Shown here in pieces: positions 56,782-64,000 of a stretch of DNA of 64,000 nt. Source of the stretch: JAENWD01 sp963796915 (GTDB taxonomy: Bacteria > Acidobacteriota > Vicinamibacteria > Vicinamibacterales > JAENWD01). Every line of letters starts with the position of its first letter. Position 1 is the stretch's first letter. The position numbers and the translations under genes are program-made. The notes below the pieces were generated by a model. That model was not told the DNA's origin. It saw only the letters and a list, made by a program, of their open reading frames with translations, and made no database searches. The stretch is from contig CAWCNI010000004.1 in assembly GCA_963796915.1 (NCBI GenBank), forward strand, positions 1,798,001-1,862,000, written 5' to 3'.

Positions 56782-58056
56782 TCAACTTCGAGCCGCGGGT
56801 TCGAACCACGGGGTTCCGGGGACCTGCGCCTTTCGCGCGCCGTCCTCGTTCATCTCCACGCCTAGGCCTGGCCGGTCGGACGGCGTGATGTAGCCCTGCT
56901 GCAGGAGTTCCCCTTCCTTCACCCAGTTGCGCCAGAGGTCCAGGGAATCGATCCAGTGCCATTCCTGCGCGAGGAAATTCGGGATTGCGGCGCAGACGTG
57001 GGCCGTAGCCATCATGCCAATGGGCGAGGTGACCGCGTGAGGGGCCACCGGCACGTAGTAGGTGTGCGCGAGATCGGCAATCTTCCGCCCTTCGAGCAAC
57101 CCGCCGCACTTCTGCAGGTCGGGCATGATGATGTCGGCCGCGCGCCGCTCGAGAATCTCGCGGAAGCCCCAGCGCAGATAGACGTTCTCGCCACAGCAGA
57201 TGGGCGTGCTGGTCGACTCACGCACGTCGCGCATGGCATCGATATTTTCCGCCGGCACGGGCTCCTCGAGGAACATCAGCTTGAACGGCTCGAGCTCTTT
57301 GGCCACCCGCTTTCCGGTGCCGACGTCGTAGCGGGCGTGCATGTCCACCGCCAGATCGAAATTCTTGGGATAGAGCTCGCGCGTGAACGCGACCTTTGCG
57401 ACCATGTGATCGATCTCGCCATTTGACGCGGTCCAGTTGACGCGATCGAAGCGCGCCGGATCCGTCGCATCGTCGATGTCGATCTTCGCCGCGGTGAACC
57501 CCAGCTCCTGGATCTGGTGAATCCGGGCCTTCGAGTGCTCGTCGCCAGGAATCATCTCGCGCGATCCGGAGTCGCAGTAGACACGCACGCGATCGCGCAC
57601 CTTCCCGCCAAGCAGCTGATACACCGGCACCCCCAATGCCTTGCCGGCCAGATCCCAGAGCGCGATTTCAATGCCGGTGAGCGCGGTGACGTACTGGCCG
57701 GATTGCGCTCCGGCGAAGACGCCCGACGTGCGAATCCGTTCGAAGGCGGCCTCGACGTTGAGAGGATCCTGGCCGACGAGCAGGCGCGAGAACGATCGCA
57801 TGAGCGGCACGCTGCCCATGGCGGCGTCGGTCGATTCACCCTGCCCGAAGAGGCCCTGGTCGGTATACACGCGGACGTGGACCTGATAACCGTGCACCCG
57901 TACTTCGGCCGTGCGGATTTCGGTGATTTTCAGCTTCGGGCGGTTGTACGGTGTACTCGACGTCTGCACGGCCGCCGAGAGCGACGGCCATCCAGCGATG
58001 CCGGCTATCGACAGCAGTCCGCTCTTCAGCAGGGTTCTGCGACCAGGTTCTGGCAT
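56782..58056 (-). CDS. Enolase-superfamily (mandelate racemase/sugar-acid dehydratase-like) protein with export signal
   Basis: 424 residues from ATG 58056 (GGAGGA upstream). MPEPGRRTLLKSGLLSIAGI is a Tat-like signal (RRTLLK). The capping domain (EIRTAEVRVHGYQVHVRVYT, GTDQ-type GLFGQGESTD) precedes the barrel. Catalytic residues are visible: Lys in GFTAAKIDIDDA, metal ligands in FDLAVDMHARYDVG, FLEEPVPAENIDA and STPICCGENVYLRWG, and the catalytic His in VPVAPHAVTSPIG. These are those of the sugar-acid dehydratase/racemase branch. Together with the downstream RraA gene it could dehydrate a sugar acid and cleave the product. The module is flanked by the 43-bp repeats. Confidence 0.88.
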   Translation of the reverse strand: MPEPGRRTLLKSGLLSIAGIAGWPSLSAAVQTSSTPYNRPKLKITEIRTAEVRVHGYQVHVRVYTDQGLFGQGESTDAAMGSVPLMRSFSRLLVGQDPLNVEAAFERIRTSGVFAGAQSGQYVTALTGIEIALWDLAGKALGVPVYQLLGGKVRDRVRVYCDSGSREMIPGDEHSKARIHQIQELGFTAAKIDIDDATDPARFDRVNWTASNGEIDHMVAKVAFTRELYPKNFDLAVDMHARYDVGTGKRVAKELEPFKLMFLEEPVPAENIDAMRDVRESTSTPICCGENVYLRWGFREILERRAADIIMPDLQKCGGLLEGRKIADLAHTYYVPVAPHAVTSPIGMMATAHVCAAIPNFLAQEWHWIDSLDLWRNWVKEGELLQQGYITPSDRPGLGVEMNEDGARKAQVPGTPWFEPAARS

Positions 58057-58095
58057 AGAGTCCTCCGGGCCGTCCCGAGCAGCGCCATTATCCAC

Positions 58096-58138
58096 GCGCC
58101 AGCCTCACTGACTTGTGAAGAATTTGTGCCCCGCGACC
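58096..58138. repeat. 43-bp imperfect direct repeat, copy B
   Basis: Matches copy A at 55675-55717 with three mismatches. On the minus strand it is the end of a small open frame (see the 38-codon ORF ending at 58105): VAGHKFFTSQ plus TGA, compared with VAAHKLLTSQ in copy A, in the same reading frame. It begins 40 bp upstream of the enolase-superfamily start codon. Confidence 0.75.
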
Positions 58139-58221
58139 GACGCCATCGGCGAAACGCCCGCCAAGTGCTTCAGCAGATGGCCCTTTGGGTGGGTTCTCAC
58201 TCTTCCGTCGGCAAACGTCAC
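58105..58221 (-). CDS. Possible 38-residue small protein
   Basis: A GTG at 58221 overlaps the stop codon of the SGNH-hydrolase gene (GTGA), so it would be translationally coupled. The frame VTFADGRVRTHPKGHLLKHL, AGVSPMASVAGHKFFTSQ ends at 58105. Its last ten residues are shared with repeat copy A. There is no known family and it is short, so it may be chance; the coupling and the frame-preserving repeat are its only support. Confidence 0.25.
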   Translation of the reverse strand: MTFADGRVRTHPKGHLLKHLAGVSPMASVAGHKFFTSQ

Positions 58222-59516
58222 CTCAGCACCACACCCGGTCGCGCGCCTGACGCTGCGGTCACCGGCGTGAACAGGTCCAACGGAATGGCGGCCGCGATCG
58301 CCTGGTAGCCGGCTTGGTTCGGGTGAACGTGATCGCAGGTCAAATCAGAGCGCAGGGACCAGGCCGGATCGCTGGCATCTTTCACGGCTGCTTCGACGTC
58401 AATCACCGCGTCGAAGCTTGGTTCGGCGGCGCCTCGGTGCTTGTCGTGGTCGCGAATCCATTGGTTCACGACCCGAGCGGTTTGCTTGTTGTTGCCGACG
58501 TCCTTGACGGAGTGGCCAAAGGGGAGGAGTGGCACCCCGAGGATCTGCTTCCCGGCGCGGTGAGCTTTGGTGATGGCCTGCTCGTAGGCGGTCTCCAGGA
58601 AGGAGGCGCCGACGTGCTCGTAGGAGATGTCGTTCACGCCCATGAGCAGGATCACCCATCGCACCGCAGGAAGCGTCAACAGTTCATCGAGGCGCGACAA
58701 GCCGGAAAGACCTGCGCCGTCGGACGAAGCAAAGCGCCCCGACCCGATGCCCGCGTTCAGGACGGCCACCGCGGTCCCGTCAGGCAGTGACGGCATCCGG
58801 GCCGCGAGACGATCCGGCCAGTCGCCGTCTGCATCCACCGCGGAGCAGGCCCCTTCGGTGATCGAGTCGCCGAGCGCGACGATCGCCGCTTCCGGACCGG
58901 ATGCGAGAACCTGCACCTCGTACACCGCAAAAACCTGGCGCGTCGTCGACGCCCCCGTCAGAGACGTCGCCGAGACCTGGTTGCCGGCACCGTGATACGC
59001 GGTCTTGACCTGCCCGCGCCCGCCCTCGGTTGTCGGCACGAACGAGCCGGGCACGTACAGGGAGACAGCTAAATCCTGCCCTGCGCTGACAGTCAGGGTG
59101 ACGGGATCACTCCACAGGTCACTGCCAGCGGACACGATCGCCGACGAGCGTCCGGCGAACGTGAGCGCACGGTCTGTTCCGCTCGCGATACTGCTGCCGC
59201 TGCTGCGGATCGCGACGTGACCAGCGCCAATACCGAGCGCTGTCGCGGAGAACCGCTGGCTGAGTCGCACCCGCACCTGTGAACCGCCCATGGTCAGGTG
59301 CGCCATCACCCGTAGCGTGCGGCCAGTCAGATCCGGAACCGGATCGGTGAACGTATGGTCGGTCGTAATCGTGGTGGAAAGCGGCCCCCTTCCAATCCAC
59401 GCGGATACCCACGTGGGCGCCTGCACCCGCGCGGTGGCTGCGATCAACGAGGATGACAGCGCGAGGACAACAATGATCGACGAGCGACGGACGTTTCGTC
59501 GCAGCCGTGAACTCAT
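58218..59516 (-). CDS. Secreted SGNH/GDSL hydrolase
   Basis: 432 residues from ATG 59516. A signal peptide (RRSSIIVVLALSSSLIAATA) precedes a beta-rich N-terminal domain (SAWIGRGPLSTTITTDHTFT). The hydrolase follows: block I VALGDSITEGACS (nucleophile Ser), block III-like GVNDISYEH and block V DHVHPNQAGYQAIAAAI (Asp and His). The fold matches the SGNH group of secreted esterases that includes rhamnogalacturonan acetylesterase-like enzymes. Larger frames extending upstream of 59516 only read through the tail of the TonB receptor gene and are not real. It lies 47 bp after the TonB receptor on the same strand. Confidence 0.88.
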   Translation of the reverse strand: MSSRLRRNVRRSSIIVVLALSSSLIAATARVQAPTWVSAWIGRGPLSTTITTDHTFTDPVPDLTGRTLRVMAHLTMGGSQVRVRLSQRFSATALGIGAGHVAIRSSGSSIASGTDRALTFAGRSSAIVSAGSDLWSDPVTLTVSAGQDLAVSLYVPGSFVPTTEGGRGQVKTAYHGAGNQVSATSLTGASTTRQVFAVYEVQVLASGPEAAIVALGDSITEGACSAVDADGDWPDRLAARMPSLPDGTAVAVLNAGIGSGRFASSDGAGLSGLSRLDELLTLPAVRWVILLMGVNDISYEHVGASFLETAYEQAITKAHRAGKQILGVPLLPFGHSVKDVGNNKQTARVVNQWIRDHDKHRGAAEPSFDAVIDVEAAVKDASDPAWSLRSDLTCDHVHPNQAGYQAIAAAIPLDLFTPVTAASGARPGVVLR

Positions 59517-59563
59517 CGGGCGCACCAATGAGATGGCAGTTCGTTGACCGCTCGCCTCCCCGC

Positions 59564-62500
59564 TCAGAATGAATATTTCACCCCGAGCTGAATCTGCCGC
59601 ATCGGCAGCGCGGTGCTGGTGATGACACCGAATCCCTGGTGCGCGGCGTTCTCGGGCGCGCCCGGGAATGCCGCGCCCGCCAGGATGTTGCCGTTGGGCG
59701 CGCCCCACACTGGATGGTTGAACACGTTGAAGGCTTCGACCCTGGCCTGAATCCGGTGGCCTTTCGGCAGCGTGAAGTTCTTCGCCAGCGCGGCGTCGAT
59801 CTGCTGCAGATGCGGCGTGACCATCGAATTGCGTGAGACGGTCCCGAATTGGCCCTCGGGAGCCAACACGAACGACGCGGGGTCGTACCAGTGCGTCGGC
59901 GAGGGGTCGGCGACATAGCCGTCGCCCACGCCCGAGGAGCTCGGACGGTCGTTCACCAGGTTGTTGGTGCCCGATTGAACCTTGCCGGCGGAGAGCGTCA
60001 GCGGAACGCCGCTCTGGATCGTGGTGTTGGTGCTCAACTGCCAGCCGCCGAGAATGCCGTCCAGGACGCCGTTGTTGATATTCACCGGTTTGCCCTTGCC
60101 GAACGGCAGGTCGTAGACGGCGCCCAACGCCCAGCGATGGCGCACGTCGAACGACGAGGGCCCCGTCTCGCATTCCATACAGCGGCTGTCCTGCGGGAAC
60201 AACGTGTCGTAGCCCTGCGTGCGGGTGCCGCTGGAGTTGTCGATCGACTTGGCCAACGTGTAGCTCGTGGTCAGGCTGAGACCGTCACCGTAGCGGCGGG
60301 TCGCCTTGATGCTGAAGGCGTTGTAGTGCCCTTTGTTCTGGTCGGTGACATACGAGATCACGCCGAAAGTGGGGTAGGGCACGCGCGAGCTGATGGAGTT
60401 GATTGGGCCAGGAGCCGCCTGGTTGAGGGTCTGGAACCCATACAGATGGCGGCTCTGCGATCCGAGGTAGCCGACCTCCACTGACCAGTTCGTGGCCAGC
60501 TGCCGCTCCACGTTGACCAGATACTGCCAGGTGCGCGGCGTCGCGTGATCGTAGGCCGCCGCCCACGACAACGTCGGAGGCACCGCGGCGACACCGCCGC
60601 CGGGGGTGGCATTGGCCCAGGTGACCGGGTTCGTCGACGACGCTTGAGTGTCGACGCGCGCGGCGGTAATACGGGCCATGTCGAAGTACTCCGCGTTGCC
60701 GATGTCTTCCATGTAGTAGAGCCCGACGCCGGAGCGGATGACGGTCTTGTCTCCCAACGCGTAGGTCGCGCCGAGGCGGGGCGCGAAGTTCTTGTACTTC
60801 GTCTCCCGCAGGTTGTTGTTCATCCCGAAATCCTTGGCGCACCCGACCGGCGTGACGGTCCAGCGCAGGCTCAGGCCGGCATACGGATCCGTGCAGTCGT
60901 CACCCTGGCGCACCAGCGTCGGATAGTTGGATTGCGGCTGGTTGAGGCTGTAGTCGATCGTGGGGATATGCACCGAGAAGTAGTTCCCCAGCGTGTTGGT
61001 GAACGGCGGCGTCAGCTCGTAGCGCAGGCCGGCCAGCACCGTGAGCTTGTTCGTCACCTTCCAGTTATCGTCGACGAACGCGTGGAAGACGTTGCGGACG
61101 AATTTTGCCTCGGCGACGGCCAGCGCGACGGTCGTCTTGAACTGCTGGCCGAGCAGGAACTCGGCGAAGCCATAGCCGCCAGTGTTGTTCACCGGGTTCC
61201 TGGTGCCAAACGCCTGGAAGGCGTAGAGCCCGCGAGAAAACTGGTTGCCGATCTCGTCGAAGTGCTGACGGTCATACTCGGCACCCATACCGATGGTGTG
61301 GCGGCCTCTCAGCCACGTCAGCTTGTCGACGAACTGCAGGGTGCTGTTGTCGACGGCGAATGGGCCGTCGTTGGCATCACCGATGTCGTTGAACCCGGTG
61401 AACGAGATGTCCGGAATGCCCCACGTGGCCGGGGCGCCCGATTTCAGGTTCGGGATGTTCAGAGCGCCGACCACGTCGTTGGTATAGGCCGAGAGGGTGC
61501 CGATCGAGTTGAAGAACGTGGTGTAGCCGAATCGGGCGTCGTTGACGAGCGTAGAGCTGAGCGTCCGGGTGTTCGAACCGCCCCACTGCTTGTAGTGTGT
61601 GAGTGTCTTCGAACCCGCCAGGCCGATGCCCTGGGCCGACTGCTCGTCGTTGCCCCAGTTGTACCGCCCCATCCACTGCGAAGACGGCGATTCGTTGAAG
61701 TCGGCGCGGATGACGTAGCCCTTGCGATCGAACGGCTGTGAGTTGTCCTGGGTGAAGTTGTTGGTCAGCCCGGGAAGCGTCGACGAGTGGTAGTACGTCA
61801 ACAGGTCCTTCGAGATGGGGTCAATCCGGCTCGCCGGGATGACGTTACCTGGGAAGGGCTGGCCGGTGAGCGGGTCGTAAATAATCGTGCTACTCGAGGA
61901 TCTCGCTGAAGTCGCCGTTGAACATCTTCGCGCTCGGCACCGTGAACGTGTTCTGCGTGGTCTGCCGACGCCGCAGCCCTTCGAAGTTGCCCATGAAGAA
62001 CAGCTTGTCGCGACCGTCGAAGAGGCCGGGAATTCGTACGGGCCCGTCCACCTCGAAGCCGTAGTCGTTCCACTTGAACGGCGACTTGGCCGGGTGAACG
62101 CTGGTGAAGGCGTAGGGCTTGGCGTCGAGCTTCTCGTCGCGGAGGAATTCGAAGACCGAGCCGTGGAACTGGTTGCCGCCCGACTTGGTGACGACGTTCA
62201 CCTGCGTGCTCTGGTGACCGAACTCGGCCGGGTAGACGCCGGTCTGGACCTTGAACTCCTGAATCGCATCGATCGACGGCAGGGCGATGTAGTTTTGGAA
62301 GTTCGGATCGGTGTTATTGACGCCGTCGAGCGTGAAGTAGTTGAAGAAGATGCGCTGGCCTCCAGCGGATATGGCCTGCGCGGCGCGCTCGCCGCCCAGA
62401 CGGGCACCGGCCTGCCCCGCCGCGGGCGAGAGCACGTTGACGTTGGGCGCGAGGGCGACCAGGTTGAGGTACTGTCTGCCGTTCAGCGGCAGCTCCGTCA

Positions 62501-62936
62501 CGACCTTGTTTTCGATGACGGTGCCGACCGTGGTGCTCTCGGTGTTGAGCAGGACGGTTCGGCCCGCAACGGTCACGGTTTCATTCAGGGCGCCAACCTG
62601 CAGCGCCACGTCCATGCGCACGGTCTGCTGAATGTCGACCTTGAATGTGGGGATCTCCGCCGTCTTGAAGCCTTGCAGTTCGACTTTGAGCTGATAGGAC
62701 CCAGGCGGCAGGCCCGGGAAGGAGTACACGCCCTCCCCGTTGGTCACGGTGGTGCGGGTGCCCGTGGTGGCCGAGTTCGTCACCGTCACGTTCGCGCCCG
62801 GGATGGGCGCGCCGGACGTGTCCGTCACCGCTCCGGTGACTGCGCCTTGCGTCTGTGCCCGGCCGGTCACGACCGATGACGCAAGCAGGATCAGCACGGT
62901 GAGGAGACGTGCGAGCGAACGCGACCTGTGTCTCAT
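59564..62936 (-). CDS. TonB-dependent receptor, Oar-like with carboxypeptidase-regulatory domain; one frameshift
   Basis: About 1123 residues after removing one base near 61895 (joining MFNGDFSEIL to SSTIIYDPLTGQPFPGNVI). The ATG at 62936 has GGAG upstream and opens a signal peptide (LLTVLILLASSVVTGRAQ). A CarboxypepD-regulatory beta-sandwich (GAVTGAVTDTSGAPIPGANV) follows, then a plug region (NGRQYLNLVALAPNVNVLSP; VNNTDPNFQNYIALPSIDAI). The long beta-barrel (GSVFEFLRDEKLDAKPYAF and, past the shift, ASRIDPISKDLLTYYHSS to RQIQLGVKYSF, ending in Phe) completes it. Proteins of this kind import large substrates, usually oligosaccharides or peptides, across the outer membrane. It is the first gene of a minus-strand unit with the SGNH hydrolase and is divergent from a putative regulator. 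Confidence 0.9.
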
Positions 62937-63094
62937 GTTCTTCTCCAAGTCACTTGCGAGCATGGGCAGCCAGCTGCTGCATCAGGCGCGAATTTGGGCC
63001 GTTGGCCACGCCCAGACAAGGTCGCCTACGGTACACGACGGTGTCGGGCGACAGTTTGGCGGTCGTTTGTTCTCAGGATCGGGGTCGCATGCGT

Positions 63095-63130
63095 GGTCCC
63101 CGTCGGGACCGGTACGGTACGGTAAACCGT
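63095..63130. promoter_or_regulatory. Candidate operator region between TonB receptor and regulator
   Basis: Two inverted repeats lie in the 218-bp divergent gap: GGTCCC-CGTC-GGGACC (63095-63110) and ACGGT-AA-ACCGT (63119-63130), with the iteration GGTACGGTACGGTA between them. Their position 25-60 bp upstream of the regulator start fits autoregulation and control of the receptor. No experimental family motif is recognised. Confidence 0.35.
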
Positions 63131-63154
63131 GGTAGAGTCGCCCCGCCATTGACC

Positions 63155-64000
63155 ATGCTGCGAGCTTCACATGCCGAGCCCGGCCACGCCGACGGCGTCA
63201 TGGGGCTCGACCACGCGGCCGTGCATGCGCAACTCGCCCGGTTACTGCAGAATTCTCATTTCAGGAACAGCAAGCGGAGCCAGGCGCTGCTGCGGTTCGT
63301 CGTCCAGGCGGCGCTGGCTGGCGACCAGAACTCACTGAAGGAGAGGTGTATCGGCGCGGCAGTCTTCGGCCGCGAGGCCGCGTACGACACAGCCCAGGAC
63401 CCGATCGTGCGCAATGCGGCGATCGAGGTGCGGAAACGGCTCGCGCAGTACTATCTCGAGCCCGAGCATGCGACCGAGCTGCGGATCGAGCTCCCGAGCG
63501 GATCGTACATCCCGTCATTTCCGGCCGAATCGGCCGCCGCACTGGAACCAGCGGCGCCACGGCCGAAGGCCCACGGCTCTCCGCTGCGGTGGATCGCCGT
63601 CGCCGCGCTCGCGGTGATGGCGGCGGCAGCAGCGGCATTTCTGTGGGGCGCGCGGCGCACGCCGACGTCGGATCTCGAGGCGTTCTGGGAGCCGCTCTTC
63701 CGGGACGGGAGCGCGATTCAGGTGAGTATCGGCCAGCCCCGGCGTCTGTATCGCTTTACCGGACCGCGGATGGAGGAATTGAACCGGCTGTTCGGCGGTG
63801 GGGAATCGGACGGCGGCAAAGGAACCAAACCGCCGATTGCTCCCGACGAACTCGTCTGGGTGGCGCCGGAGTATCTGTTCCTGCGGGACGCCATGGCTGC
63901 GTTCAAAGTGGCGGCGTGGATTCAATCCACAGGCCACGCGTCGCGGCTGGCCTCGGTCGCGCAGACCAACTACTCCCAGCTTCGGCATGCGCCGCTGGTC
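63155..64000 (+). CDS. Acidobacterial-type regulator with membrane anchor (3' incomplete)
   Basis: The frame from ATG 63155 (or ATG 63200) is open to the right edge, so at least 282 residues are present and the end is missing. The N-terminal 100 residues hold HAQLARLLQNSHFRNSKRSQ and LKERCIGAAVFGREAAYDTA, QDPIVRNAAIEVRKRLAQYY. This winged-helix-like module begins many acidobacterial regulators fused to TPR, TolB or unknown sensor domains. A membrane helix follows (IAVAALAVMAAAAAAFLWGA), then a periplasmic segment (LEAFWEPLFRDGSAIQVSIG). Such genes are commonly divergent from Oar-like TonB receptors, as here. The output function is unknown. Confidence 0.6.
   Translation, partial: MLRASHAEPGHADGVMGLDHAAVHAQLARLLQNSHFRNSKRSQALLRFVVQAALAGDQNSLKERCIGAAVFGREAAYDTAQDPIVRNAAIEVRKRLAQYYLEPEHATELRIELPSGSYIPSFPAESAAALEPAAPRPKAHGSPLRWIAVAALAVMAAAAAAFLWGARRTPTSDLEAFWEPLFRDGSAIQVSIGQPRRLYRFTGPRMEELNRLFGGGESDGGKGTKPPIAPDELVWVAPEYLFLRDAMAAFKVAAWIQSTGHASRLASVAQTNYSQLRHAPLV

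Noticed and set aside
55746..56888. 380-codon plus-strand frame opposite the RraA gene
   Set aside because: Antisense to RraA and rich in Arg/His/Val; no start signal.
58218..60173. 651-codon minus-strand frame extending the SGNH hydrolase upstream
   Set aside because: The part upstream of 59516 overlaps the well-conserved barrel of the TonB receptor in another frame and has no protein similarity; the hydrolase begins with its signal peptide at 59516.

Overview
The window is GC-rich, densely coded bacterial chromosome. The gene families point to an acidobacterium, most likely of the Vicinamibacteria type, though this is inference from gene content and not from a marker gene. Supporting families are an Oar-like TonB-dependent receptor with a carboxypeptidase-regulatory N-terminus, several Ser/Thr kinases fused to TolB propellers or TPRs, an ECF sigma factor of the type often paired with such kinases, Tat-exported sugar isomerases, a GMC oxidoreductase with a gluconate-dehydrogenase-subunit-3 partner, RraA and enolase-superfamily enzymes with export signals, and a PEP-CTERM protein. 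There is one RNA gene, an initiator tRNA (tRNA-fMet), and no rRNA, CRISPR array or intact insertion sequence.

Layout. 0-2.3 kb: membrane protein end, acyltransferase, PEP-CTERM protein. 2.4-11.4 kb (minus strand): Tat protein and TIM-barrel isomerase downstream of an MdtABC-like tripartite pump (adaptor plus two RND permeases). 11.5-19.9 kb: GH31 glycosidase, DUF1801 protein, GT87 membrane glycosyltransferase, M20 amidohydrolase, cupin, cupredoxin-like fragment, secreted subtilase, lipoprotein FKBP isomerase. 20.1-25.9 kb: Tat subunit and GMC dehydrogenase, AlgI/AlgJ-like O-acetylation pair, Tat TIM-barrel isomerase. 26.0-30.3 kb: frameshifted membrane protein, secreted barrel-like protein, methyltransferase, EF-P-like factor, OsmC. 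30.4-38.4 kb: two TolB-propeller kinases around a cyclic-nucleotide-binding DUF1003 protein, then an M6 protease. 38.4-45.8 kb: two-gene phosphorelay operon with a giant poly-HAMP hybrid kinase. 46-52.9 kb: O-methyltransferase divergent from an HExxH protein, TPR kinase, small secreted protein, ECF sigma factor, CHRD protein. 53.1-55.7 kb: initiator tRNA followed by a degraded accessory region (serine-recombinase tail, GIY-YIG protein, broken methyltransferase, glyoxalase, antitoxin remnant). 55.8-63 kb: RraA and enolase-superfamily pair bracketed by a 43-bp imperfect repeat, SGNH esterase, TonB receptor, and a divergent regulator that runs off the window.

The common theme is scavenging and remodelling of carbohydrate and other organic matter outside the cytoplasm: secreted glycosidase, proteases, esterase, sugar oxidation and isomerisation, TonB uptake. 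A large phosphorylation network of three Ser/Thr kinases and two hybrid histidine kinases sits among these genes. Seven otherwise well-conserved genes each carry one or two single-base frameshifts (eight in total, six of them insertions), which looks more like residual long-read assembly error than biology. Full reconstructed genes are given with the shift positions.
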